Notes: generated from the sequence alone by a model not told the origin. 64,000 bases of DNA from Gemmatimonadota bacterium (GCA_002727195.1 PBWH01000006.1:741794-805793), one strand, 5' to 3'. Shown: positions 27,001-35,089, counted from the first letter of the stretch. Numbers and translations: made by a program.

Positions 27001-27566
27001 ACAATGGGGTATGTGCTGTTGGTGAACTGGTCGATCTGTGCCTGGGCCTCTGCCGTCGTGATCGCCGAGGTGTTGTTGTCGATCCAGGCTTCTGCACGAC
27101 TGTTGGAGGCGGCGAGCGTCGCGGTCACGTTCAGCGTGGACACATTCCCGAAGGATTCGAACACAAACGTACGTGTAGAGCCGACCTGGAAGGGAATTGC
27201 CCGCTTGGTGGCCGGAGGAACGCCGGTCTCCCGGAACCGCGTGGCCAGTTCGGCTTCTTCATGCCGCAGCAGGGAATGGTGGTCGTGCGTCTCCTGGACG
27301 GATTTGCTGATGAGGTCGACGACAGGCTTGGTCGCGAAACTGCCGGCGACAGTGAAATTATAGGTTCGCGTCGTGTCCGACTCGTCGCGGAGGGCGCTGT
27401 AGAGAATCAGCTGGTAATCCTGATCCGTCAGATCCAGCGTCAGAGACGTTCTGCCGCCGGGAAGGGATAGACTTTTCGGAACGCCTGTGTTCTGTGCCTG
27501 AAGGGATCCAGACCTAACGGACAAGGTAAGCGCAGCGGCGATGATCAGGCGGAGGATTGGCGACAT
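24018..27566 (-). CDS. Large secreted zinc metallopeptidase-like protein with ASH and calcium-loop domains
   Basis: An 1182-residue protein with a signal peptide (residues 1-24). The zinc site is HEFQH at 260-264, with a likely third ligand in NEAMSHIAEDL near 286, like M30/M6-type peptidases. A long middle part (about 480-960) has four or five repeats of one beta-sandwich unit, each marked by a LPxDxFxG(L/I/M)xLxxP/T line. Two ASH (HYDIN-like) repeats follow at about 960-1110 (VAFGSIDVEDTDQQSLTIQN). The end holds two dockerin-like loops (DIDGNKTVDFSDF and DLDDSGSVDFSDF). It is a surface or secreted degradative protein. The ATG at 27566 is chosen because it opens the signal peptide. Confidence 0.88.
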   Translation of the reverse strand: MSPILRLIIAAALTLSVRSGSLQAQNTGVPKSLSLPGGRTSLTLDLTDQDYQLILYSALRDESDTTRTYNFTVAGSFATKPVVDLISKSVQETHDHHSLLRHEEAELATRFRETGVPPATKRAIPFQVGSTRTFVFESFGNVSTLNVTATLAASNSRAEAWIDNNTSAITTAEAQAQIDQFTNSTYPIVTGVFGEPSDVDSDGKVLFLYTELVDQVGDVAGFYRSKSLFSTQDGGDGNVADMMYIGLDHSDTFFESLLAHEFQHLINYNQHVRVRNGPSETAPINEAMSHIAEDLVNQHTQGGNPSNIRTYTSNPSIYSILAESAHDSGVRGTAYTFARSMMESFGDDIPTQLVQTSLSGIANVEDVSGQTFEQVYETYLARMFLAGSGLNSSYEFTYPFFTDPTTGGRSLPVPDERAINPDVLTATGSVKAYAAASIRLMGTGVSSFDITTDISGEFRGILIPLPRGFQHNVALKPDYFAGYTFDAPITGNYTTGEATRFTGSTTLTENNRILFRFDPVVAGLDTVEFSADIVNGQFALSVLFSHDRAGDYEMSIFSGLQGESLPFVGRVPTVHVAPGSGTVDLPSDFFSGIQLDNTVSTEVSAGDAVRLSGTISNASISKVSFEFTHLVTGEQVATFMETGSGSFETVFVFTPEQTGSYILKVYAGQAGNSLPLLGEFRGFTVTEGSGEILIPVDFFKGLTLQTGMPTDIASGRAINLSGTVTDSDIEVLIFRFTSDQGDEIQYQIEADQGSFQKGAIFRPSQAGTYKLDVFGGPSGGSLPHQGDFSPIVVTASDGPHFLPIDAFSGMTLDEPLLTELFSSGSLRLSGTLANTTVTQIAVRLDSVDGSVRQAEFGDVSSGQFDVTVPTSGMAIGDYTIVVFTGQAGQSLSSLDSVGPVSVVSSQPRASLATSLVAFGSIDVEDTDQQSLTIQNVGSQTLTVAASVSGSAFSTPTSAVTVAAGSSSSITIVFTPSTDGGSTGTLTLSTNDPTRPTIALDLVGTGAATAPPPVPVLTLSATTLSFPSTEIGTSATLTVSLQNTGNADLSLSALSVDGPFSATADATIAPAEGTITIEVVFNPVAAGDFTGTLSVTTNAGDDPTQITLAASATSSPPPPADATLLGDIDGNKTVDFSDFLSFAGAFGTSSGDAGYLALADLDDSGSVDFSDFLTFASLFGKSV

Positions 27567-27865
27567 TGTCTGTGGTGATCCCTGTTGCAAAAGAAAAGGG
27601 CCATCAGCACTACCGAGCTCTGTCAAGCGTCGCTGATGGCCGGGTAACCGTCGCAGTGCGTCCGTCGGGGGGCGGACCGCCACCACGGCGTTTACGGGAA
27701 ATATAGTGTGCGGATTTGGGGTGTGCAAGATGGAGGGGTGTGTGTGCGAGGACATTGGGACGGAAGTCGTCTGAGTGCTGGTAGCGCAAGGGGGGCGACC
27801 CTTCTTCGTCGAGGTTACGGAGCGGCGAGGGAGGGGGTAAGATAGAGTGGAGCAGAAAAGGAATC

Positions 27866-27929
27866 GCCCCCAGCCTGCGGCTGGGGGCTAGCGTATCAGT
27901 TAGATCCTCCGGCGGCCGGAGGCCGCCGG
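27866..27929. repeat. Two perfect intergenic palindromes in the 27567-27962 gap
   Basis: No gene is seen in the 400-base gap. It holds a 10-bp hairpin (GCCCCCAGCC 27866-27875 with 27879-27888, loop TGC) and a 9-bp hairpin (CCGGCGGCC 27909-27917 with 27921-27929). The first has a near copy at 40166-40186 with loop ATA, so it belongs to a dispersed repeat family. It lies just after the end of the WYL-protein gene. Confidence 0.75.
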
Positions 27930-27962
27930 TGAGGACTGTCTCAGGCTACTGTAACGGGTCTG

Positions 27963-30527
27963 CTAAAAGACCTCATCGGTCAGTTCGGCCTGTACAATTC
28001 TGTCTACACGGAATACCCGATCGCCCTTGCGGCTGCGGCAATAGGCGTAGAGCATCTGATCGTCTTCGGAGGTCGGTTCGACGACGCGACCCTGGTGGTT
28101 GCGGTCCCCATATCCGAGCTTGATGCGCATCCGGTTCTCGATGGCATAGTCGATCAGCTTCCGGATATCCTTTGCCTTCGACGCCGGCGTGTTGCCCTGG
28201 TAAGCGTTTTTGACCGCGCGACCGTCGGATTCGCGAATCTGCTTGATGGCTGACTCGAAAGCGTCGGTATACTTCGCCTTCGCTTTCTCGAGCGGCTCAC
28301 CAGGTGAGCGTCGCAGACTCCGCTTGAGCTGGCGGATGAGCGTTGTGGGACCTGAATCGCCGTCACCATAGTTGCCCAGGAAGGTCTGACTTGCCTCAAG
28401 GAACCCCACGATGCGTGACAGATCCGAGCCCCGGTAGTTAAGCTGGATGACGCCGTCTTCCGTCTCTTCCCCGTGTGTTTCCAAGGCGGGCATGTAGCCG
28501 AGCTTACTGAGCGTGTTGGCCACGGTATCGGGCTTGACGGTCGCCTTGATGGAGGCCACGCAATCGCTGAGGCGCTCGTCGATCACCTCGGCCACCTGCT
28601 TCTGGGCGAGCAGCTCGTCCATCATCGCTGTATCGTCGACCTCGAGATAACCCGAAGCCTGCTTGATGCGAATCTCACCGTGTTTGTCCTCGCACTCTTT
28701 GATCAAGGACTTGACCATGTCAGGTACTCCTGTTGCGCTCCGACTTTCCAGGAACTTCCGTATCGTCCTGGCCGTACTGGAGCGATTGAAGGCATCCAGA
28801 AACGCTTCTTTGGTGATTTGAAAGTGACTGACGACGTCGATCGAGTTGAGATCGCTCACCCCGCACAGCCGGACGTAATCGGCCGGCGGTAATTCGGGGG
28901 GGGCGAGGATCTCGAGGTTCGGCTGAATGATGAAGGTCGCTTCCTTGTCGAAGGGGATCGCGAACTCGGGCTCCGGCGCGTTCTTCTTGTCGACGATGTG
29001 CGCGCCCACTGGGGTCAGCCGGAAGCAAGCGCCATCGACGGTGTGCAACGGGCGATTGAACGCGTTGGGGTTACCGATCTCGACGAGGCCGACCCACGCC
29101 AGTGTGGATGACATCATCCGGCGGAGGATCTCATCGGCTGTTGTGCCCCGAGAAGCGAGCGCTTTGCCCGACGCCGGACCCTCCGCCAGTTCACGGAACG
29201 GCGTGGAGATCCGGTGGAGCATCTTGTAGAACTGCGGGTAGGCAATCCACTGGCCGAGCGGGCATTTGCCAAGTGCCGTCAGGACTTCCTTGCGGAGGAC
29301 GAGCATCTCGTCGGTCCGTGTCTTCTTCGGCGACGTGGCCGTCCGATCGGCAGCCCACTCGTTCCAGCGATCTGTCGTCTTCCAGAACTTCAAGAGCGCT
29401 GCGGTCAGCTTTGCACGATCCTCGAGCATGCCCATCTTCCGGTAATTCACGATCCATCGGTTGGCCTTGTTCTTGACGAGACCGACATCCTCGGCGAAGA
29501 GCATCAGGAAGTCGGGATAGCCGGGGTCGCCGTCGGCCTTGAAGAACCGGCCCGCCTCCTTGAGCTCACCTTTGGGCATGCCTCCGTGCTTGAGGGTCCG
29601 AGGTCGACGGCGCTCAATCAAGCCGAGCAGGGTGGTCAGGTCCTGGGGGACGAGTTCGCCGGGTGTGACGGTTTCGTCGGGAACTTCGATCGCCTCGGCC
29701 AGGCCCTGCTCCGGGGATCCTTCCAGGTTACCGCCCTGACCTTTTGCCATCTTTCCGAGTGAGGCGCGAAGGTCGGCAGCCAGGCGGATCTCATCGTCGT
29801 TCGTCAGCCGACTCGAAGAGGGGCGGACGAACAGCGGGGTCTTCCAGATCAGTTCATAGAGTGACCGAAGGGCGCCTTCCGTTAGCGCATCCCGGATCTC
29901 TGATACCGTCAGGGTGTCGTGCGACAGACAGTGGTTAAGAAGGATACGCTGGTCATCGGGGAGTGAACGGACAAAGTCCTTCAAGCTGTCCGGGTCGGTC
30001 AACACGTCTCGGATAGCCTCGATCAGGAAGGCCTTTTTCGAGGGGATCGGGTCGATGCCCAGGTCCTCGGCGAACGAACGCAACTGGCTGAGGGCGAAGG
30101 TCGACATGATCGAGCGGAGACGGTCGTTCTCTTCAACCCCGGGGATCGATCGGAGGATCGTTTCCGGGATACCGACCAGTGGGTCATCCTTGCTGAGCGA
30201 CTCCGGGTCGCGATAGACCAGGCCGGCCAGGGTGAGCACGCCGAGCAGATCGTCGAAACGATGGGAGAACCCCCTGCCCAGGTCCTTGAGCGCGACGCTG
30301 TAGGGCAACTCTCCACCTTCTTGGGCGAGACGCTGGACGACCTGGCGGCCTTCCGAGTCGAGTCCCTTGAGCTGGCCCTCAATGGTGGTGGGGGAGGCAA
30401 GCCGCGTACACAGCAGGTCCATCAAAGCGGGTCGGTTCAGGGCCTTGGCCTCGTCACCGGCCACGGCTTCCGCGATCTGCTTGATGTCTCCGACCTGTTG
30501 GAGCGAAAGGGCAGCACGAAGCTTCAT
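27963..30527 (-). CDS. XPB N-terminal-like / WYL domain protein
   Basis: An 854-residue cytoplasmic protein. The first two thirds resemble helicase-associated XPB/Ssl2 N-terminal-like modules (repeated winged-helix stretches such as DLLGVLTLAGLVYRDPESL, with EATFIIQPNLEILAPPELP near residue 530 as the clearest signature). The C-terminal 70 residues form a WYL domain (NRMRIKLGYGDRNHQGRVVEP, then MLYAYCRSRKGDRVFRVDRI), a fold that senses ligands or nucleic acid in defence and DNA-repair regulators. No helicase motor (Walker A) is present. Its role could be DNA-damage or phage-related control. It lies alone between the secreted peptidase gene and the flagellar FliL gene. Confidence 0.8.
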   Translation of the reverse strand: MKLRAALSLQQVGDIKQIAEAVAGDEAKALNRPALMDLLCTRLASPTTIEGQLKGLDSEGRQVVQRLAQEGGELPYSVALKDLGRGFSHRFDDLLGVLTLAGLVYRDPESLSKDDPLVGIPETILRSIPGVEENDRLRSIMSTFALSQLRSFAEDLGIDPIPSKKAFLIEAIRDVLTDPDSLKDFVRSLPDDQRILLNHCLSHDTLTVSEIRDALTEGALRSLYELIWKTPLFVRPSSSRLTNDDEIRLAADLRASLGKMAKGQGGNLEGSPEQGLAEAIEVPDETVTPGELVPQDLTTLLGLIERRRPRTLKHGGMPKGELKEAGRFFKADGDPGYPDFLMLFAEDVGLVKNKANRWIVNYRKMGMLEDRAKLTAALLKFWKTTDRWNEWAADRTATSPKKTRTDEMLVLRKEVLTALGKCPLGQWIAYPQFYKMLHRISTPFRELAEGPASGKALASRGTTADEILRRMMSSTLAWVGLVEIGNPNAFNRPLHTVDGACFRLTPVGAHIVDKKNAPEPEFAIPFDKEATFIIQPNLEILAPPELPPADYVRLCGVSDLNSIDVVSHFQITKEAFLDAFNRSSTARTIRKFLESRSATGVPDMVKSLIKECEDKHGEIRIKQASGYLEVDDTAMMDELLAQKQVAEVIDERLSDCVASIKATVKPDTVANTLSKLGYMPALETHGEETEDGVIQLNYRGSDLSRIVGFLEASQTFLGNYGDGDSGPTTLIRQLKRSLRRSPGEPLEKAKAKYTDAFESAIKQIRESDGRAVKNAYQGNTPASKAKDIRKLIDYAIENRMRIKLGYGDRNHQGRVVEPTSEDDQMLYAYCRSRKGDRVFRVDRIVQAELTDEVF

Positions 30528-30653
30528 CGATGCGCCCTTCTTCTCGGTCGGAATCCGACGGTGTGGCAGGAGTCCCGTCGTGTGTCCGTCGTTGACCGAA
30601 CGGTGGTCCGAGGACGCACGGCATGGGATACGGTGGTTTCTTCGTTCAAGGAG

Positions 30654-31121
30654 CTACTGGATGATGAATTCGCTGAAGTAGACTTGGAGCACTTCACCGC
30701 GGTGGAGCATGCGGTTCACGACAAATCTGATTTCGTCTTTGATGAACTCTCGATCCTCGGGGTTGTCGAGCTGGTCGACTTTCTTCGCCGTTATGATCCG
30801 GATGATCGCGTCCCGCAGTTTGGGTTGTTGTGACTCGAGCTGTCCGTAGGCGCTCGCTGGTGATAAACCCAGGCTGATCTGCGTCTTGATGAACCGGAGA
30901 CCTGTCTCGGTTGCCGTGTCCGCCGGGTTGATGATGAACTCGCCCATATCCTGGTAGACGCGCTCAGGCTCGTCACTGATCGCGATGTCCACCTTGACTT
31001 CTTCTATTTCTTCGACCTTCGGACCCGAAAGGCGTTCGATCACGACATTGTTCACCAGCAGGTGCGCGATGCCGGCCTGGCCGAGGACGACGAGCATGAC
31101 AAGCGGCATGTATCGGTTCAT
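30654..31121 (-). CDS. fliL: FliL-like flagellar basal-body protein
   Basis: A 155-residue protein with one N-terminal membrane helix (MNRYMPLVMLVVLGQAGIA) and a periplasmic domain of FliL type (GLRFIKTQISLGL, then LRDAIIRIITAK, DEIRFVVNRMLHRGEVLQVYFSEFIIQ). FliL rings the flagellar stator and helps set torque. The start is the ATG at 31121, which opens the membrane helix; the open frame upstream gives a leader unlike FliL. No other basal-body gene is beside it, but flagellin lies 1.3 kb upstream on the same strand. The ribosome site is weak. Confidence 0.83.
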   Translation of the reverse strand: MNRYMPLVMLVVLGQAGIAHLLVNNVVIERLSGPKVEEIEEVKVDIAISDEPERVYQDMGEFIINPADTATETGLRFIKTQISLGLSPASAYGQLESQQPKLRDAIIRIITAKKVDQLDNPEDREFIKDEIRFVVNRMLHRGEVLQVYFSEFIIQ

Positions 31122-31317
31122 GTGGTAAGCCGAAGGGCGAGATGAACCACCAAGGACACCAAGACCAGCAAGACCAGCAAGAAACAGAAAAGGTCGAGAG
31201 CATGTCTCAACCTTGAGCGCGGGCGGTCCACTGTCATCGATGCACAACCTGTTGATTGCATTAATGATAGGGGTTCAGCGTTTTTGTGTCAAGATTGGTG
31301 CCTGACGTGGGCTCCGG

Positions 31318-31905
31318 TCAGCCGACCGTGGCGTACAAACTGTTAACGGATTGCCTGAGGTCTGTTTGCCTTCGGGGGGCGTAGGGGAAGGAATCAAGGA
31401 ACCTATCGAAGAGGCCGTCTAGACCGTCGGCAACATCTTTCGACGCATCCTCACTCGCATTTTCGATCACAAGCAACAACGCAATCATCATCCCTGCGCC
31501 GACAATCCCACCGATCCTGAAGGAACCGCGCTTCTTACCTCTCGAAGTTCGATCCCACGATTCCTTGAATCCCTGTCGATAGTCTGTCCCCTTCGAATCG
31601 AGTCGCTGCATCAGCGAGGGCTCGATCTTCTTGGGACCGACGACGTGGTATCCGATCAACACCCCGATGGGTCCTGTCAGAAGGCCAGTCAGCAGTCCTG
31701 CCCCGAAACTGCTACCGCCATCGACCTCGGCGAACTGTCCGCCATCGCGGTGCCCATCGTCGTAGGTGAAGCCCTTATCACCGGATTGCAGGCCCGGACT
31801 CAAGGATGCATCTGCCTCAGCTAGTCGGAACCGGACACCGGCGATCGCGACGTTTGCATTCGGAAGGTATGCGGCGAGGGTGAGTGCAATCGTGTTTCGT
31901 AACAT
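31318..31905 (-). CDS. Unknown membrane protein, larger member of a tandem pair
   Basis: A 195-residue protein with a likely signal or membrane start (MLRNTIALTLAAYLPNANV) and two further hydrophobic stretches (GLLTGLLTGPIGVLIGYHVV and IGGIVGAGMMIALLLVI). The middle carries the block GDKGFTYDDGHRDGGQFAEV, repeated in the smaller gene just upstream (GEQGFTYEDGLREGHSFAET). Both then have GLLTG..G..(V/I)G(Y/F)..VGP, so the two arose by duplication. No known family is recognised. The position between FliL and flagellin raises a flagellar or envelope link. Confidence 0.6.
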   Translation of the reverse strand: MLRNTIALTLAAYLPNANVAIAGVRFRLAEADASLSPGLQSGDKGFTYDDGHRDGGQFAEVDGGSSFGAGLLTGLLTGPIGVLIGYHVVGPKKIEPSLMQRLDSKGTDYRQGFKESWDRTSRGKKRGSFRIGGIVGAGMMIALLLVIENASEDASKDVADGLDGLFDRFLDSFPYAPRRQTDLRQSVNSLYATVG

Positions 31906-31960
31906 GGCGTCATCCTGTCCGAACGATCTCCCTTTCCCTGGCCCGTCTGAATCCTTCTCG

Positions 31961-32212
31961 CTAGTCCTCACCCTTCTGCTCCGCCACGGTCTGAAAAGTC
32001 AGGCTCAGCTTCGCCGGACCGACGAGGAAGAACCCGATGGCCACACCGAACGGGCGGCCTAGCGCACCGGTCAGTAATCCGATTAGGAAACGTTTGCCTA
32101 CGTGGGTTTCCGCGAACGAGTGCCCCTCCCGGAGGCCATCCTCGTAGGTGAACCCCTGCTCACCTTCCCGCAGGCCGGGGGCCAGGGCTAGCGAATGTAT
32201 CTGCGTTCTCAA
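31961..32212 (-). CDS. Unknown membrane protein, small paralogue, possibly 5'-truncated
   Basis: An 83-residue sequence (TTG start) that matches the central block of its larger neighbour: GEQGFTYEDGLREGHSFAET then GKRFLIGLLTGALGRPFGVAIGFFLVGPAKLSL. It has no ATG and lacks the leader that the neighbour has. A longer open frame runs to 32284 but would cross the flagellin terminator, so I do not use it. It may be a functional short protein or a decaying duplicate. Its stop lies 55 bases before the neighbour's start. Confidence 0.45.
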   Translation of the reverse strand: MRTQIHSLALAPGLREGEQGFTYEDGLREGHSFAETHVGKRFLIGLLTGALGRPFGVAIGFFLVGPAKLSLTFQTVAEQKGED

Positions 32213-32231
32213 GCGGAGCCTGGGAACAGCT

Positions 32232-32270
32232 AAAAAAAAAGAGCCACTGGCCTGTGAGGACCAGTGGCTC
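32232..32270 (-). terminator. Flagellin transcription terminator
   Basis: On the minus strand a perfect 10-bp stem (32241-32250 with 32261-32270) is followed by nine T (32232-32240). It lies about 170 bases past the flagellin stop. Confidence 0.9.
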
Positions 32271-32350
32271 CTTCGGGAAAACAACCCGCCGATATTTCTG
32301 ATGGGACGCCAGCGTCGGCGGAAGCGCCAGCCGTGGTGGGGTTGCCACCT

Positions 32351-32405
32351 CCTGACAAACTTCTTCTGTCAGGGACCATCGGGGGCTACGCCTCGCCCGA
32401 TGGTC
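32351..32405. repeat. Two extra hairpins in the flagellin 3' untranslated region
   Basis: A 7-bp stem (CCTGACA 32351-32357 with 32367-32373) and a 10-bp stem (32374-32383 with 32396-32405) lie back to back between the flagellin stop and its terminator. They could stabilise the mRNA end or be an old terminator. Confidence 0.65.
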
Positions 32406-32433
32406 GGGCTTTCGCTTACTACTCCGCCTCCGC

Positions 32434-33633
32434 TTACTGGAGGAGAGACAATGCGTTCTGCGGAATCGCGTTGGCCTGCGCCAGCAACGCCGTGCTGGAC
32501 TGGACCAAGATCTGTGCCCGTGTGAACGCTGAGACTTCCTCGGCGACGTCTGCATCTCGGATCGTACTCTCCGACGCCTGGACGTTCTCGACGGCGTTCT
32601 CCAGAGACCGGATCGTGAATCCGAGTCGATTCTGGATGGCACCCAGGTCTCCGCGGACTGCGGCGGTCCTTTCGATTGCCAGGTCGATCGTTGAGATCGA
32701 GGACCGTGAACTCTCGAGCGTGGCGATTGAGATCCCGCTCAGGTTCATGTTGACACCGCTGGCACGCATGTCGGTGATGTTCACCTCGAGGCGATGCACC
32801 TGGCCGTGGTCCGGTCCGATCTGGAACGATCCGCCGGTCCCACCCTCGATGGTCAGCGTCTCTCCGTGAAGCTCACCGTCGCGGTATCCGTCCGTGGCGG
32901 GGGAGGACAGCATCTGTGCGCGCTGGCCTGACAGAGTCAGCTGGATGCCAAGGCGATCGAAGTTGGCTACGATCGCACTCCCGGTGGCAACTACGCCGCC
33001 GGCTGCATCGTCTGTATCGAGCGCTGGACCGATGTCGATGGTCTGCGTAGCTACTCCGTTACCCAGAGTAATCTGATTGTCGCTGTTATCGGAGTCGATG
33101 AAGACGTAATTACCGGCTTCGGCGCCCGTTATAGAGACGTCGACAATTCCGGTCGTGTCCGAGGCAAGTGCCGTCGAGGCGATAGTAGTTTCTTCACTGA
33201 CTGTGTTTCCGAACCCGTTGAGCAGGGAGCCCCCGTTGTAACTCGTCGAGTTCGCGATTCGATCCATTTCTGAGATCAGCTGGACAACCTCGGCGTTCAG
33301 CGCCGTACGGTTGCTGTCGTTGAGCGTCGATGATGCCGACTGGACAGCCAGCTCGCGCATCCGGATCAGGATGTCGCTGACTTCGTTGAGGGCACCCTCA
33401 GCCGTCTGGATGAGGTTGGTGCCGTGCTCAGCGTTCTTGACTGCCTGACGGAAGCCGCCAATCTCGGCCCGCATACCCTCTGAAACGCTGAGTCCTGCCG
33501 CATCGTCCGCTGCGCGGTTGATGCGCAAACCTGACGACAGCCTCTCGACCCGCGTTGCCAGCTGTCTGTTGTTAATCAACAGCTGTCGCCGGGTGTTCAA
33601 GGCGATGATGTTGTTGTTTACCCGAAGTGGCAT
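32434..33633 (-). CDS. fliC: Flagellin
   Basis: A 399-residue filament protein. The N-terminal D0/D1 part (VNNNIIALNTRRQL, RLSSGLRINRAADDAAGLSVSE) and the C-terminal D1/D0 part (RDADVAEEVSAFTRAQILVQSSTALLAQAN, ending ALSLLQ) are textbook. The variable centre at about 150-290 is rich in Asp, Thr and Gly and would face outward. A very strong ribosome site (AAGGAGG, 6 bases before the ATG) fits a high-output gene. A terminator and extra hairpins follow. No flagellar promoter of clear sigma-28 type can be picked with certainty in the upstream gap. Confidence 0.97.
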   Translation of the reverse strand: MPLRVNNNIIALNTRRQLLINNRQLATRVERLSSGLRINRAADDAAGLSVSEGMRAEIGGFRQAVKNAEHGTNLIQTAEGALNEVSDILIRMRELAVQSASSTLNDSNRTALNAEVVQLISEMDRIANSTSYNGGSLLNGFGNTVSEETTIASTALASDTTGIVDVSITGAEAGNYVFIDSDNSDNQITLGNGVATQTIDIGPALDTDDAAGGVVATGSAIVANFDRLGIQLTLSGQRAQMLSSPATDGYRDGELHGETLTIEGGTGGSFQIGPDHGQVHRLEVNITDMRASGVNMNLSGISIATLESSRSSISTIDLAIERTAAVRGDLGAIQNRLGFTIRSLENAVENVQASESTIRDADVAEEVSAFTRAQILVQSSTALLAQANAIPQNALSLLQ

Positions 33634-34042
33634 CGGATACCTCCTTGTAAGCCTGGCCGGATTCCCTTCCGACCGTCCTTCTCACGGTCCCATCAAAAAC
33701 GCGTGAGAAGTGTTCTGAGAAACAACTGAGGTAACGAGGCAGACAGGCGTTCAGGGACTCGAAGCTGTACCTTGTCCCATCTTACAAAGCACTGGCAAAG
33801 ATGCCGTTCGAGGCTCAACACCCGATCGACTCTCGCAACCTGCTCTGATGTTTCTCGTAACTGATTCTTTCGGCTGCCAGGACCTCCCTGGCTCACCGAG
33901 AGCAATTACTTGATATCACATTGTATTGCTCCGTATAACTATCGACGGTGTAGTGGTCTGCTTTAGAGGTTTTTGACGGTTTTTCTGATGGGGGCGGTTT
34001 TTGTGAGGGTGGGCCCGTAGAGCCTATATATATTGAGCTACC
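33634..34042. other. Gap upstream of flagellin
   Basis: No gene seen. It holds the flagellin ribosome site and a small hairpin around 33668-33686 (GACCGT/ACGGTC) in the presumed mRNA leader. It probably also holds divergent promoters for flagellin and the gene at 34043, but no match to TAAA-N15-GCCGATAA or to a correctly spaced sigma-54 site is clear. Confidence 0.5.
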
Positions 34043-34636
34043 TTGGCTAATCATCGATCAGGATGGGATACCGCCGCCCGCTGGGTGACGCGGATCCTGA
34101 ACCCGGCCGTGGTCGCCGTGCTCGCTCTGGTGACCCTGGACCGTATGACTGGGTCGCCGTCCGCAGGGGTCTTGTTGCTGGCCGTGGTCCTCGGACCGGG
34201 TGTGCCGACCTCTTGGGCCATCGTACTCCGGCTGACCGGTCGTTCACCGTCCGTCTTCCTACCCGACGGGGGCCAGCGTGTGCTGCCCCTGATCTTTGCC
34301 GTTGTGTCGAACGGGTTCGCCGTGTGGATCCTCCCGGGAATGGGGGCGTCGGATGCGGTCGTCGCCCTGATGGCCACTTACGGGATCGTGAGCCTTGTGG
34401 CTGCCCTCATATCGCCCCGGTGGATGCTGAGCCTGCACGTAGCAGGCATCGTCATGCCAGTCGCGATCGGGCTGCGGACCTTCGGCCCTGGCACATTCTG
34501 GTTCCTACCCCTGATCCCACTGGTTGGGTGGTCCCGGCTGAGGTGCGGAGAACACACGGTGGGGCAGGTGATTGTCGGTGCCCTGACCGGTTTGGTCGCT
34601 GCTGCAGGTGCGATTTCGCTCACACTGACTGATTGA
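34043..34636 (+). CDS. Integral membrane protein with a PAP2-like end
   Basis: A 197-residue protein with about five to six hydrophobic segments. Near the C-terminus it has WSRLRCGEHTVGQVIVGALTG, which resembles the final catalytic His block of PAP2-type lipid phosphatases (SRxxxGxHxxxDVxxG), though the other PAP2 motifs are weak. The function is therefore open. The start is a TTG with a poor ribosome site; other starts are possible. A gene for a second membrane protein begins four bases after its stop, so the two are probably co-transcribed. Confidence 0.6.
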   Translation: MANHRSGWDTAARWVTRILNPAVVAVLALVTLDRMTGSPSAGVLLLAVVLGPGVPTSWAIVLRLTGRSPSVFLPDGGQRVLPLIFAVVSNGFAVWILPGMGASDAVVALMATYGIVSLVAALISPRWMLSLHVAGIVMPVAIGLRTFGPGTFWFLPLIPLVGWSRLRCGEHTVGQVIVGALTGLVAAAGAISLTLTD

Positions 34637-34640
34637 TCCC

Positions 34641-35021
34641 TTGAGACTTCCCTGGAAAAGGAAAGGCGCCCAGCAGACAGTGACGGCCACGACGCCGCTC
34701 GGCCAGATCCGGCAGCTCTACGCCCACTACCAGAAACAGTCGAACCGGTGGGGATTCGTCCTGCTGTCCTCGATGGCTATGATCTGCCTCTGGGTGCTGT
34801 TCAGCATTATGGTGGGGATCATCGATTACACCTATCTGACCCTGCCAGTAGCCGCGATCTCCGTTTCCATCTGGCAGATGAGGAAGACCAAGGGGATTTC
34901 GGGCATTCTGAGGAAAGCGCACGAGGTTCAGCAGCAGATCGAGAAGGCGGAGGCGGAGAAGGAGGAGGCGAAGGATGAGGAGGATGAAGCGGATGAGGAG
35001 GAGGGGGAGGAAGCATCGTAG
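34641..35021 (+). CDS. Two-helix membrane protein with long acidic tail, unknown
   Basis: A 126-residue protein. It begins with a basic stretch (RLPWKRKGAQQ), then two membrane segments at about 37-57 and 62-77. From residue 90 it becomes a helical tail of Glu, Lys, Ala and Asp that turns almost purely acidic (EADEEEGEEAS). No family is recognised. The tail could be a flexible cytoplasmic arm. The start is a TTG four bases after the preceding stop. A terminator follows 70 bases downstream. Confidence 0.6.
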   Translation: MRLPWKRKGAQQTVTATTPLGQIRQLYAHYQKQSNRWGFVLLSSMAMICLWVLFSIMVGIIDYTYLTLPVAAISVSIWQMRKTKGISGILRKAHEVQQQIEKAEAEKEEAKDEEDEADEEEGEEAS

Positions 35022-35089
35022 GAGCGGCCTCTGGCCTCGAAGAGTTCGTTAAGTACTGATAGGTAATCAGTAGTCAGGTAGTCAGATCA

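Noticed and set aside
26457..27470. 337-codon plus-strand open frame
   Set aside because: Antisense shadow of the secreted metallopeptidase-like gene, whose HEXXH site and signal peptide are clear.
33693..33905. 70-residue minus-strand frame upstream of flagellin
   Set aside because: It lies in the flagellin leader, has no ribosome site and no likeness to any family.
33634..34042. Sigma-28 or sigma-54 promoter for flagellin
   Set aside because: No TAAA-N15-GCCGATAA match was found, and the best GG...GC pair (GGCATCTTTGC) has the wrong spacing.
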